Shown here: positions 52,619 to 61,331 of the stretch, one piece after another
Layout of the letters: each line of letters opens with the position of its first letter
How positions within the stretch are numbered: the first letter of the stretch is position 1
Made by a program: the position numbers and the translations under genes
Assembly: GCA_963668605.1 (NCBI GenBank)
Contig: OY764903.1
Location: 3,472,001-3,536,000 of the forward strand
Source of the DNA: G963668605 sp963668605
GTDB lineage: Bacteria; Acidobacteriota; Terriglobia; Bryobacterales; Bryobacteraceae
DNA length: 64,000 bases
Direction of reading: 5' to 3'
The notes under the pieces: model-generated
What the model was told of the DNA's origin: nothing
The model's database searches: none
The model's input: the letters and a program-made list of their open reading frames with translations, nothing else

Positions 52619-53772
52619 CGGGAGTGATTCAAATATGCCAGGCTGGCCTGTGCGAGAACTTCCTTGAGCGGCACGCGCTGCTCCAGCGCGATCTTGCGGC
52701 AGTCATCGTATTCGGGCGCAAACGCGCCGGATTCGGATACCTTGACGCGAACCATGCCGTGCGGCGTGTCGACTTCCACGATCCGGCGCGCCTGCACGCG
52801 CCGCTCGACTGGATACATGCGCAGGCCAAGCGTGGGTGTTTCCTCGAAGATAACCTGCGCCAAAGCGTCGCGCTGCTCCGGCTTGGCGATCACGCTGAGC
52901 AACGTGCCGGGACGGTTCTTCTTCATAAACAGCGGCGCAAGCGTCACGTCAAGCGCGCCGCACTTGAGCAGCCGTTCCATCGCATAACCAAGCACCTGCG
53001 GCGTGCAATCGTCGATGTTCGCTTCGAGTACGGAAACGGTGGTCGCTTCAGCGGCGCCTGTCGTTTCGCCGATCAACACGCGCAGCACGTTGGCGTGTTC
53101 CTCGACTTCGCGGTCACCCGCGCCATAGCCAATCGCGGAGATTTTCATGGGCGGCATGGCGCCGAACTGCGCAGCGAGCGTCGCCACAATGGCGGCGCCG
53201 GTGGGCGTGGTCAATTCCATGGCCGGGCCGCGTGCATAGATGGGCTTGCCTTCGAGCAACTCCGCAGTGGCGGGCGCGGGCACGGGCAGTACGCCGTGCT
53301 CCGTCAGGACGGTTCCGCTGCCTACATTGACCGGCGAGCAGTAGATCGCCTCCACGCCCAGCAGATCGAATGCAAAACAGGCGCCGACGATATCACAGAT
53401 GGAATCTACCGCGCCGACTTCATGGAAATGTACTTTCTCAATCGGTACGCCATGAACCTTCGCCTCGGCCTTACCCAACTTCGCGAAGACAGCGGACGCA
53501 TCGCGCTTGGCTCGATCGGAGATCGTCGCGGCGTCGATCATCTTCAGGATGTGCGGCAAGTGGCGATGTTTCTTCTCTTCGCCGCCATCGACGAAAAACT
53601 TGGTAGCGCTGATTCCGCGGCGCTTCGTCTTCTCCACACGGAACGACGCAGCGGTACCGGCGGAAGCCAATGCTTCCGTGAGCACGGCGGCATCTGCGCC
53701 GGCGTCGATCAGCGCGCCGACGGTCATATCGCCGCTGATTCCCGCAAATGCGTCCAGATAGCAGATTTTCAT
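52615..53772 (-). CDS. larC: LarC nickel-pincer cofactor cyclometallase-like protein (DUF111)
   Basis: A 385-residue LarC-family protein. LarC inserts nickel into the pincer nucleotide cofactor of lactate racemase and related enzymes, using CTP. Signatures are YLDAFAGISGDMTVGALIDAG at the N-terminus, FHEVGAVDSICDIVGA, PVPAPATAELL and TPTGAAIVATL. In some bacteria larC is split or needs frameshifting; here it is one uninterrupted frame. The frame stays open to 53856, but ATG 53772 starts the conserved MKICYLDAF. No larA, larB or larE lies in the window. Heads the operon with metG. Confidence 0.9.
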   Translation of the reverse strand: MKICYLDAFAGISGDMTVGALIDAGADAAVLTEALASAGTAASFRVEKTKRRGISATKFFVDGGEEKKHRHLPHILKMIDAATISDRAKRDASAVFAKLGKAEAKVHGVPIEKVHFHEVGAVDSICDIVGACFAFDLLGVEAIYCSPVNVGSGTVLTEHGVLPVPAPATAELLEGKPIYARGPAMELTTPTGAAIVATLAAQFGAMPPMKISAIGYGAGDREVEEHANVLRVLIGETTGAAEATTVSVLEANIDDCTPQVLGYAMERLLKCGALDVTLAPLFMKKNRPGTLLSVIAKPEQRDALAQVIFEETPTLGLRMYPVERRVQARRIVEVDTPHGMVRVKVSESGAFAPEYDDCRKIALEQRVPLKEVLAQASLAYLNHSR

Positions 53773-53861
53773 AGTAGTGCCGGAATCTTTTATTATCCCA
53801 GATCCGGCAGTTCGAGTTCCGCCGCGCACACCTTCGTCGACCACCGTACAATACATATGGA
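53773..53861. promoter_or_regulatory. Divergent promoter region, larC operon / secreted nuclease
   Basis: An 89-base gap between divergent genes. A TACAAT at 53847-53852 could be the -10 box of the nuclease gene; a start seven bases on would leave almost no leader before ATG 53862. On the minus strand GATAAT near 53800 is a possible -10 for larC. No good -35 boxes are visible. Confidence 0.3.
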
Positions 53862-56615
53862 ATGCGACTCCTTTTCTCTTTCCTGCTCTTCGCCGCGCTG
53901 AGTCCCGCGCAGGTTGTGATCAGCCAGATCTACGGAGGCGGCGGCAACAGCGGCGCTACGCTGAAGAACGATTTCATCGAGTTGTTCAATCGCGGAACGG
54001 CTCCCGCCAGCGTCGAAGGCTGGAGCGTGCAGTACGCCTCGGCTACCGGCGAGACCTGGCAGGTGACACCGCTCACGGGCTCGATTGCACCTGGCGGGTA
54101 CTACCTTGTGCAGGAGTCGGCGGGCGCGGGCGGCACGACCGCATTACCGGCGGCCGACGCCAGCGGCGGAATTGCGATGAGCGCCACGGCCGGCAAAGTG
54201 GCGTTGACAAACAGCCCGGCGGCGTTGGCCGGCGCTACACCCACAGGCGCCGTGGAGTTGGTGAGTTATACGCTCAGCAACACGACGGCCTACCTGCGGC
54301 AAGCCGGTGGCTGCAAGGATGGCTTCTCGACGGGCGCGCCGTCGCCGCGCAATTCCGCCTCGCCGGCGAACGATTGCAGCGCCGTGCCGCCTACTGCGAT
54401 TCCTGTCGCGATCCATGACATTCAGGGTCCCGGCGACAAATCGCCGCTCGACGGAAAGAACGTCGTCACGAGCGGCGTTGTGACCGGACGCCGCAGCAAC
54501 GCGTTTTGGATCCAAGCCCCGGAAAGCGAGTACGACGACGACCCGAACACTTCCGAGGGGCTCTACATTTACACGCAAAACGCACCGCCGGCGGAGGCCA
54601 TGATCGGAAACCTGGTGCGCGTGACCGGCCTTATTTCCGAGTACGCGCCGTCCGCAGATCCAACCAGCCCGACGCTAACTGAAATGACAGGGCCGGTCGT
54701 CGAACTCCTCTCCGCCGGACAACCGCTGCCGCCGCCGATCCGGTTGACGCGCAACGGGCCGAGGGAGGCGCTCGAAGGGATGCGCGTGTCTGTCCCATCG
54801 CTGATCGCGATCTCGCCGACCGGCGGATCATTCAACGACACCAACGGCACGTCGACATCGAATGGAGTCTTCTTCGGAGTGCTGCCGGGGACACCGCGTC
54901 CCGTGCGCGAGGCAGGTTTGTCCATAGCCGATCCGAGCGTTCCCGATGCGCCAGTCTTCGACGGCAACCCGGAGAGGCTGCGCGTGGACAGCCGCGGCCA
55001 AGTGGGCACACAGGCGTTGGAGGTGACCAGCGGCGCGACGATCGCAAATATCTCCGGCCCGCTCGACTACGCGTTCCGCACATACACGATCGTACCCGAC
55101 GCGAATACAAAACCGGAGGTAGCCGGGCTTGTTTCGGCACAGCCGGCGCCCAAAGCGGCGGCGAACGAATTCAGCGTGGCCTCATTCAACATGCAGCGCA
55201 TGGTGGGCAGCGGTGTGACGCAACCACGATTGGACAAGGCCGCGCTCGCCATCAAGACGATTCTGAACACTCCGGATATTCTCGCCGTACAGGAAGTGGG
55301 AGACCTGAAAATACTGGAAGCGCTCGCCTCGCGTCTCGGCTACACGGCGTATCTGGAAGAGGGCAACGACGTCGGCGGAATCGATGTCGGTTTCCTCGTC
55401 AACGAAGCACGGGTGAAGGTATTGAATGTCGTGCAGCAGGCCAAGGACACGACGTACACTGACCCGAATACGGGCCGGCCCGCGACGCTCTTCGACCGTC
55501 CTCCGCTGTTCCTCGAAGCGTCGGTAGGGGGCTATCCGGTGACGGTGGTCGCCAATCACTTACTTTCGCTGCTTGATCAGGCGGACCTGCGCGTGCGCGC
55601 CAAGAAACAGGCGCAGGCGCAGTGGCTCGCCAATCAGTTTCTGCTGAAGAAGGCCTGGAACCTGATTCTGGCCGGCGACTTCAACTCGTATCCATACAGC
55701 GACGGGTATGTGGATGCGCTGGGCATCATCAAAGGCGTGGGCGGTGTTCCGCTGGCCTGGAGTCTGGACGATGCGCTGCCGCGCGAGCAGGGCTACACCT
55801 ATGTCTTCGATGGCAACGCGCAGGCGCTGGACCACATCATCGTCAACGCGAGCGCCCGGAACCGTTGGACACGCACGCTCACCGCGCACATGAACGCAGA
55901 TTTCCCGGAATCGTATCGCGGCGATGCGAACCGGCCGGAGCGCACCTCGGATCATGATGTGCCTGTGGCGTACTTCTCGAGCGTGCCGCTGGATCTCACT
56001 CCGGCCAGCGTCGTGAACGCGGCCACGCAACTCACGGGGCCTGTCGCGCCGGGCGAGATCGTAACAATTACGGGCACGGGATTCACGGAGGCGGCCAAGG
56101 TGCTCTTCGATGGCAAGGCCGCGGAAGTGTTCGGCATCTCGACGTCGCAGGTCAGCGCGACGGTACCCTACGGCATCGGCGCGGCGGGCACAGCCGAATT
56201 GCAGGTGCAGTTCGATGCGGCGCGATCCGCGAAGACGACGCTCAGCTTGGCGCCGTATGCACCCGGCATCTTCACTCTCAACAGAACCGGCGGCGGGCCG
56301 GGCGCGATTCTCAACCAGGACTACTCGATCAACAGCGCGCAGAAGCCGGCGGCGAAAGGCAGCGTAGTGATGATCTACGCGACGGGCGACGGAATTTTGC
56401 CCATGCTCTTGAGCCCGCTGCAACAGGTGTACGTAACAATCGGAGGATATGAAGCCGAAGTGAAGTTCTACGGGCCCGCGCCCGGTTTTGTTTCCGGCGC
56501 CGTACAAGTAAACGCAAAGATACCCGAAGAGGCGCCGTCCGGAACTGCGCTACCCGTCCAGCTGACGTTTGGGCGCAGCAGCAGCAACCTGGGCGTTACA
56601 ATGGCGGTTCGGTAA
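53862..56615 (+). CDS. Secreted endonuclease/exonuclease/phosphatase protein with lamin-tail and Solibacter-type C-terminal domain
   Basis: A 917-residue secreted protein. Signal peptide residues 1-17. Lamin-tail-like domain ~18-125 (VVISQIYGGGGNSGATLKNDFIELFN). A beta-rich OB-like region ~180-420. Endonuclease/exonuclease/phosphatase domain ~440-705: VASFNMQRM, ILAVQEVGDL, VTVVANHLLS, LILAGDFNSYP, LDHIIVNAS, SDHDVPV. Catalytic-type Asn, Glu, Asp and His positions are kept. Residues ~710-917 form an IPT/TIG-like C-terminal domain (VVNAATQ, GEIVTITGTGF, ASFTL-like APGIFTL, GSVVMIYATGDG) resembling TIGR03437. Likely degrades extracellular DNA or hydrolyses phosphodiesters for nutrient supply. 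Confidence 0.88.
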   Translation: MRLLFSFLLFAALSPAQVVISQIYGGGGNSGATLKNDFIELFNRGTAPASVEGWSVQYASATGETWQVTPLTGSIAPGGYYLVQESAGAGGTTALPAADASGGIAMSATAGKVALTNSPAALAGATPTGAVELVSYTLSNTTAYLRQAGGCKDGFSTGAPSPRNSASPANDCSAVPPTAIPVAIHDIQGPGDKSPLDGKNVVTSGVVTGRRSNAFWIQAPESEYDDDPNTSEGLYIYTQNAPPAEAMIGNLVRVTGLISEYAPSADPTSPTLTEMTGPVVELLSAGQPLPPPIRLTRNGPREALEGMRVSVPSLIAISPTGGSFNDTNGTSTSNGVFFGVLPGTPRPVREAGLSIADPSVPDAPVFDGNPERLRVDSRGQVGTQALEVTSGATIANISGPLDYAFRTYTIVPDANTKPEVAGLVSAQPAPKAAANEFSVASFNMQRMVGSGVTQPRLDKAALAIKTILNTPDILAVQEVGDLKILEALASRLGYTAYLEEGNDVGGIDVGFLVNEARVKVLNVVQQAKDTTYTDPNTGRPATLFDRPPLFLEASVGGYPVTVVANHLLSLLDQADLRVRAKKQAQAQWLANQFLLKKAWNLILAGDFNSYPYSDGYVDALGIIKGVGGVPLAWSLDDALPREQGYTYVFDGNAQALDHIIVNASARNRWTRTLTAHMNADFPESYRGDANRPERTSDHDVPVAYFSSVPLDLTPASVVNAATQLTGPVAPGEIVTITGTGFTEAAKVLFDGKAAEVFGISTSQVSATVPYGIGAAGTAELQVQFDAARSAKTTLSLAPYAPGIFTLNRTGGGPGAILNQDYSINSAQKPAAKGSVVMIYATGDGILPMLLSPLQQVYVTIGGYEAEVKFYGPAPGFVSGAVQVNAKIPEEAPSGTALPVQLTFGRSSSNLGVTMAVR

Positions 56616-56621
56616 GAAATC

Positions 56622-57797
56622 ATGCAACAGCCTTCCCGTCGGAAGTTTCTGGGCGGCGCTCTCGCGTCAACCTGTCTGGCAAGTGCAGCGAAGAATCCGG
56701 CGATCGCGAAGCTGGAGATCTTCTCCGCGCCTTACCCTGTGGCCGCACACTTCAAGTTTTTCAAGAAACCGTGGCGCGACACGGTACTGGTCAAGATCAC
56801 GGCTGAAGACGGATCCTTCGGCTGGGGCCAAAGTGTCCCGATTCCCGCTTGGAGTTACGAGTCGCTCGAATCCACCATGGCGACGCTGGAGAAACACCTG
56901 GCGCCGGTGTTGATCGGACTGGACCCTTTCGATATCGCGGGCGCTCACGGCGCGATGAACAAGGCCATTGCGCCTTCCTTCTCGACCGGCATGCCGATCA
57001 CCAAGGCCGGCGTCGATCTCGCGCTGCACGATCTGACAGCAAAACTGCGCAACCAGAGCGTCGCCGAGCGCTGGGGCCGAAAGACTCCGGACAAGCTCAC
57101 GCTGAGTTGGACGGTGAATCCGCAATCGCTCGAGGAGACAGAGCAACTTGTGGCGGCGGGCCGCGCGCGCGGCTACAAGCATTTCAACGTAAAGATTGCG
57201 CCGGATCCGAAGTTCGATCTGGCGATGTGTAAGCTGGTGCGCAAACTCGCGCCGGACTGCTTCCTATGGGCCGATGCGAACGGCGGCTATGATCTCGCGA
57301 CGGCGCTGGCGATCGCACCCAAGCTGGCCGATAGCGGCGTCAACGTGCTCGAACAGCCGATCGCCCCCAACCGTCTCACGGGATTGCGCGAGTTAAAGCG
57401 GCAGGGCGCGCTTCCGATCCTTCTTGACGAGGGCGTCGTGTCGAGCGTTGAACTGGTGGAGTTTATCAAGCTCGGCCTGCTCGACGGCGTGGCGATGAAA
57501 CCCGCACGGACCGCTGGCCTGTTCGATGCGCGCAAGCAGATCGAGATTGTGCAGGAAGCGGGTTTATTGTTTCTGGGCAGCGGCTTGACCGATCCCGATG
57601 TGGCGTTGGCGGCGGCGATCCAACTCTATGGCTCCTACGGGCTGAAGTTTCCCGCGGCGCTAAACGGCCCGCAGTTCTTGAGCGGCAGCTTCCTGAAAAA
57701 ACCGCTCATCGTGAAGGACGGCGAAATCGAAATCCCATCCGGCCCTGGGTTGGGTGTGGAAGTGGATGAAGCGCGGGTTCGAAAGGGGCAGGCATGA
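56622..57797 (+). CDS. Exported enolase-superfamily (mandelate racemase/muconate lactonizing) enzyme
   Basis: A 391-residue enolase-superfamily protein with a Tat-like N-terminus (SRRKFLGGALASTCLA). Metal ligands: D218 (WADANGG), E244 (EQPI) and D269 (LDEG). Lysine K191 (FNVKIAPD) and K293 (AMKPAR) match the base positions on the two faces; the usual first lysine of KxK is N189. The family abstracts a proton alpha to a carboxylate in acid-sugar dehydration, racemisation or dipeptide epimerisation. It overlaps the DUF6807 gene by four bases. Substrate unassigned. Confidence 0.85.
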   Translation: MQQPSRRKFLGGALASTCLASAAKNPAIAKLEIFSAPYPVAAHFKFFKKPWRDTVLVKITAEDGSFGWGQSVPIPAWSYESLESTMATLEKHLAPVLIGLDPFDIAGAHGAMNKAIAPSFSTGMPITKAGVDLALHDLTAKLRNQSVAERWGRKTPDKLTLSWTVNPQSLEETEQLVAAGRARGYKHFNVKIAPDPKFDLAMCKLVRKLAPDCFLWADANGGYDLATALAIAPKLADSGVNVLEQPIAPNRLTGLRELKRQGALPILLDEGVVSSVELVEFIKLGLLDGVAMKPARTAGLFDARKQIEIVQEAGLLFLGSGLTDPDVALAAAIQLYGSYGLKFPAALNGPQFLSGSFLKKPLIVKDGEIEIPSGPGLGVEVDEARVRKGQA

Positions 57798-58645
57798 GAT
57801 TTGCGGTCTTGTTGCTCGTTGCGCTGTCGCTCGAAGCAAAGAGTCCGTTTGAAATTCACGAGGCGGGCTCCACAGCGCTCGAAGTGCGCGAGCAGGGCAA
57901 GCCCGTCCTTGTTTACAACTACGGCATGACGCTGGGCGGCGGCGCACCCGAGGAGAAACGCCGCTCGGGTTACGTTCATCCGCTCTACGCACCGAACGGA
58001 GTCGTGGTCACGGACGATTTCCCGAAAGACCACTGGCACCACCGCGGCGTCTTCTGGGCGTGGCCGCGCGTGACTATCGATGGCAAGCAGTACGACCAGT
58101 GGATGAAGCTGGAGATCAAAAGCCGGTTCGAACGCTGGATCGAGCGGCGCACGACGGAGACGCAGGCCGTGGTCGCCGTCGAAAACGGGTGGTATCTCGG
58201 AGAACGCAAGGTGGCCCGGGAGACCGTGCGCATCACGACGCATCCGGCCAAAGGCGGCAGCCGCGCGGTCGATTTCGAATTGACGTTTGAGGCCATCGGC
58301 ACGCCCATCGAACTAGCCGGCGCCCCGGAAAACAACAAAGGCTACGGCGGCTTTTCCGTACGCTTCGCGCCGCGCGAGCAGACCGTCATCACCACCGACA
58401 GCGGCCGCGAAGCAAAGGACACGGATATGAAGCCGCACGCCTGGGCGCAACTCGCGGCTTTGTATCAGAATAAGGCGGCCGCGTTGCGCATTGATGTGGA
58501 CCCATCGAACCCAGACACGCCCAACGGCTGGTGTCTGCGGAACTACGGATTCCTGGGCGTCAACTTTCCGGGGACGCAGACGTTCCAGCTCACGCCTGGA
58601 CGGCCACTATCGATGAAGTATCGCGTGACGCTGACCGGGAAGTAG
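57794..58645 (+). CDS. Secreted DUF6807 (PmoA-like) protein
   Basis: A 283-residue protein with a signal peptide (FAVLLLVALSLEAKS). It carries the DUF6807 signature: PVLVYNYGM, SGYVHPLYAPNGVVVTDDFPKD-type loop, HWHHRGVFWAWPRV near residue 80, and GFSVRFAPRE. These proteins are often annotated PmoA family after a methane-oxygenase-like name but are unrelated to methane oxidation in this setting. They are abundant beside sugar-acid and Gfo/Idh genes in Acidobacteriota and planctomycetes. Translation is coupled to the enolase-superfamily gene by an ATGA overlap. Biochemical role unknown. Confidence 0.82.
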   Translation: MRFAVLLLVALSLEAKSPFEIHEAGSTALEVREQGKPVLVYNYGMTLGGGAPEEKRRSGYVHPLYAPNGVVVTDDFPKDHWHHRGVFWAWPRVTIDGKQYDQWMKLEIKSRFERWIERRTTETQAVVAVENGWYLGERKVARETVRITTHPAKGGSRAVDFELTFEAIGTPIELAGAPENNKGYGGFSVRFAPREQTVITTDSGREAKDTDMKPHAWAQLAALYQNKAAALRIDVDPSNPDTPNGWCLRNYGFLGVNFPGTQTFQLTPGRPLSMKYRVTLTGK

Positions 58646-58717
58646 CCCGGACCACTGCGGCCCAGACAGGGGAGGCATCCAATCGCCAGAGTAAGTTGCT
58701 CAGGTGCCGGTGTAAGC

Positions 58718-58846
58718 CGCCACTCACGTTAAACGGTGCCGGGAGCGCCAGCGACCGGAGGCGGGAACACTTCAATTATCGACGCAAAACGATGAAATCG
58801 CAGCCTCCGGTCGCTGGCGTTCCCGGCACCGTTATGAGGCGTGGCG
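58718..58846. repeat. Long inverted repeat (31-bp arms) between convergent genes
   Basis: Arms at 58732-58762 and 58803-58833 are complementary over 31 bases with one G-T difference that would pair as G-U in RNA; the loop is 40 bases. Outer CGCCAC/GTGGCG (58718-58723, 58841-58846) extends the symmetry. It lies in the 270-base gap between the DUF6807 and Gfo/Idh genes. It could be a bidirectional transcription stop or a REPIN/MITE-like element. No transposase is nearby and no second copy was seen in the window. Confidence 0.75.
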
Positions 58847-58915
58847 ATCCGTCTGACGCAGGTGGCGCACAGCGGCAGGATGGCTCGCCTACTGCCAATC
58901 GCAGCGGAAAGCCTC

Positions 58916-60238
58916 TTAGACTTCGAGTTTCCACGGCGCGCGATATTGCGCCTTAAGGAACTTCTTGGCCGCTACCTGTTTGACGGTCTTGGCCTTGTCG
59001 TCCCAATCGAGCGTCAGACCTGTGCGGTAGGCGATATTCGAGAGCAAGCAACTGATTGAGGTGCGCGCGGTGGTCTCGATTTCGGAGATCGGCCGCTGGC
59101 GCGACTTGATGCACTCCAGGAAGTTCGCCCAGTGCAACTCGTTCATCACACGCTTAGCCGGTTCCTTGTCCTCGGAAGCTTGCAGATCGGACTTGCCGGC
59201 AGGGATCACCTTATAGCCGCCGCGATTGACCACGAGCGCGCCCTTGGTGCCCTGGAATGCGGTGCCATAGCTTTCGTCGAACATCGGCGTCGGATTCACG
59301 GTGCGACTTTCATAGGTGCTCACGAACTTCGGATATTGATACGTGGCCAGCATCGTATCCGGAGTTTCTGTATTGTCGGTGACATAGAAGCGGTCGCCAA
59401 GCGCGGAGATCCTGACCGGCATCACCTCATCGAAGGCGTACTGCACGATGTCTTGCAGGTGGACGTTCCAGTCGGTCATCGCACCGCCGGCGTAGTCCCA
59501 GAAGTAGCGGAAGGTCGACCAGCGTCCGGGCGCGATGCCCCAACGGTTCAGATTGAAAGGCCGCGCGGGTGCGGGACCGAGCCAAAGGTCCCAGTCGAGG
59601 CCAGCCGGTGGTTTGTCATCAGCGGGCGAACCCCAGCCTTCCTTTTTGGCGAGACCGGCTTGCCATGTCTTGCAGAAAGTAATCTCGCCCAACTCGCCGC
59701 TCTTGACGATCTCGACAGCCTTCTTGAAGAAGTAGCCGGAGCGCTGCATGGTGCCGCCCTGCACGACACGCTTGTACTTGCGTGCCGCCTCTACCATCTT
59801 CAAGCCCTCTTCCACCCAGATGCAGGCCGGCTTCTCTACATAGACGTCTTTGCCCGCCTTACAGGCTTCGATCATCATGTACGCATGCCAGTGATCTGGC
59901 GTCGAGATGCAAACGGCGTCGATCGATTTGTCGGCAATGATCTCGCGAAAATCCTTGACAGCCTTGGGCTCTTGATTGGACCTGCGCGCCAAGGCCTGCG
60001 CCTTTTCGAGATTCGGCTGATAAACGTCGCAAAGGGCGACTACCTGAAAGCCGGGATTCTTAAGAGCGTAACCCAGATTGCCCGTACCCATCGCTCCGAG
60101 GCCGATATGCGCGATCTGCACCTTGTCATTGGCCCCGCGCAGGTTGCCGGTAAAAATCGAACTGGTCAGAGCGGCGGCGCCGGCGGCCTTCAGAAAGCTC
60201 CTGCGGGGAGTAGGAGACTGGGGAACAACTGGGGTCAT
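58916..60238 (-). CDS. Tat-exported Gfo/Idh/MocA-family oxidoreductase
   Basis: A 440-residue NAD(P)-dependent oxidoreductase. Tat signal RRSFLKAAGAAALTSS near residue 12. Rossmann fold IAHIGLGAMGTGNLG, then ALCDVYQPN and VCISTPDHWHA. The EKPACIW motif carries the family lysine. The C-terminal alpha/beta domain includes GGAMTDWNVHLQDIVQYAFDE and ESRTVNPTP. The frame is open to 60436, but ATG 60238 starts the Tat signal. Exported members may oxidise sugars with a tightly bound cofactor in the periplasm. It diverges from tdh and converges on DUF6807. Confidence 0.88.
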   Translation of the reverse strand: MTPVVPQSPTPRRSFLKAAGAAALTSSIFTGNLRGANDKVQIAHIGLGAMGTGNLGYALKNPGFQVVALCDVYQPNLEKAQALARRSNQEPKAVKDFREIIADKSIDAVCISTPDHWHAYMMIEACKAGKDVYVEKPACIWVEEGLKMVEAARKYKRVVQGGTMQRSGYFFKKAVEIVKSGELGEITFCKTWQAGLAKKEGWGSPADDKPPAGLDWDLWLGPAPARPFNLNRWGIAPGRWSTFRYFWDYAGGAMTDWNVHLQDIVQYAFDEVMPVRISALGDRFYVTDNTETPDTMLATYQYPKFVSTYESRTVNPTPMFDESYGTAFQGTKGALVVNRGGYKVIPAGKSDLQASEDKEPAKRVMNELHWANFLECIKSRQRPISEIETTARTSISCLLSNIAYRTGLTLDWDDKAKTVKQVAAKKFLKAQYRAPWKLEV

Positions 60239-60305
60239 AAAAAATCCTCTCACACTCTTTTGTATCAAGTTTTCAGGCCTTCTATGATGGAGAGGGGGTC
60301 CAGAG

Positions 60306-61331
60306 ATGAAAGCATTGGTGAAGAGCAAAGCCGCGCCCGGTCTGTCACTGGAAGAGATCGCTCCGCCGGAGATCGGCATCAACGATGTGCTGATCAAGGT
60401 CCGCAAGACGGCCATCTGCGGGACCGACCTGCACATCTACAAATGGGACGCCTGGGCCGCGAAGACGATCCCCGTGCCGATGGCGGTAGGCCACGAGTTT
60501 GTGGGCGAGATCGTGCGCGTGGGCGATAACGTGGCGGACTTTTTCCCCGGCGACATCGTCAGCGGTGAGGGCCATGTGGTCTGCGGCCGCTGCCGGAACT
60601 GTCTTGCCGGCAGGCGGCACCTGTGCAATCACACTATGGGCGTGGGCGTCAACCGGCCGGGCTGTTTCGCCGAGTACGTCGCGCTTCCGATGACGAACAT
60701 CTGGCGGCACTCGAAGTGGATGGATCTCGACGTGGCTTCGATCTTCGATCCCTTCGGCAACGCGGTGCACAGCGCGCTTTCATTCCCGACGTTGGGTGAA
60801 GACGTGCTTGTCACGGGCGCGGGTCCGATTGGAATTATGTCGGCGGCGGTCGCCAAGCACGCGGGCGCACGCTATGTCGTAGTCACGGATATCAACCCGT
60901 ACCGTCTCGAACTGGCCAGGAAGGTGGGCGTCACGCTCGCGGTCGACGTGAGCAAGCAGCCACTTGCCGAAGCGCAGAAGCAACTCGGCATGAAGGAAGG
61001 CTTCGATGTGGGCCTCGAGATGTCCGGCAATCCGGCGGCGTTCCGCGAGATGCTGGCCAACATGGCGCACGGCGGAAAGATCGCGATGCTCGGCATCCCC
61101 AACCAGGAGATTGCGATCGACTGGAACACGGTCATCTTCAACATGCTCACGATCAAGGGCATTTACGGCCGCGAGATGTACGAGACATGGTACAAGATGA
61201 CAGTAATGCTGCAGAGCGGTCTCGATATTCGCCCGGTGATCACGCACCGCTTCCACTACACAGAATTCGAGGACGCGTTCAACGTGATGCTGCAAGGGGA
61301 CGCGGGCAAGGTTGTGTTGAGCTGGGATTGA
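60306..61331 (+). CDS. tdh: L-threonine 3-dehydrogenase-like zinc alcohol dehydrogenase
   Basis: A 341-residue medium-chain dehydrogenase oxidising L-threonine to 2-amino-3-ketobutyrate. Catalytic zinc site C38 and H63-E64 (TAICGTDLHIYKWDAW, VGHEFVGEI). Structural zinc C93, C96, C99, C107. Rossmann LVTGAGPIGIMSAAVAKHAGA, then VVTDINPYRLELA. The LHIYKWDAWA and GEGHVVCGRC stretches are typical of Tdh, and the length matches E. coli Tdh. No adjacent kbl. The last 53 bases overlap the convergent glycosyltransferase gene. Confidence 0.9.
   Translation: MKALVKSKAAPGLSLEEIAPPEIGINDVLIKVRKTAICGTDLHIYKWDAWAAKTIPVPMAVGHEFVGEIVRVGDNVADFFPGDIVSGEGHVVCGRCRNCLAGRRHLCNHTMGVGVNRPGCFAEYVALPMTNIWRHSKWMDLDVASIFDPFGNAVHSALSFPTLGEDVLVTGAGPIGIMSAAVAKHAGARYVVVTDINPYRLELARKVGVTLAVDVSKQPLAEAQKQLGMKEGFDVGLEMSGNPAAFREMLANMAHGGKIAMLGIPNQEIAIDWNTVIFNMLTIKGIYGREMYETWYKMTVMLQSGLDIRPVITHRFHYTEFEDAFNVMLQGDAGKVVLSWD

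Noticed and set aside
52624..53901. 425-codon plus-strand frame over larC
   Set aside because: Antisense shadow; larC motifs on the other strand are intact.
59132..60529. 465-codon plus-strand frame over the Gfo/Idh gene
   Set aside because: Antisense to a gene with Tat signal, Rossmann motif and EKPA motif, and it runs into tdh in another frame.
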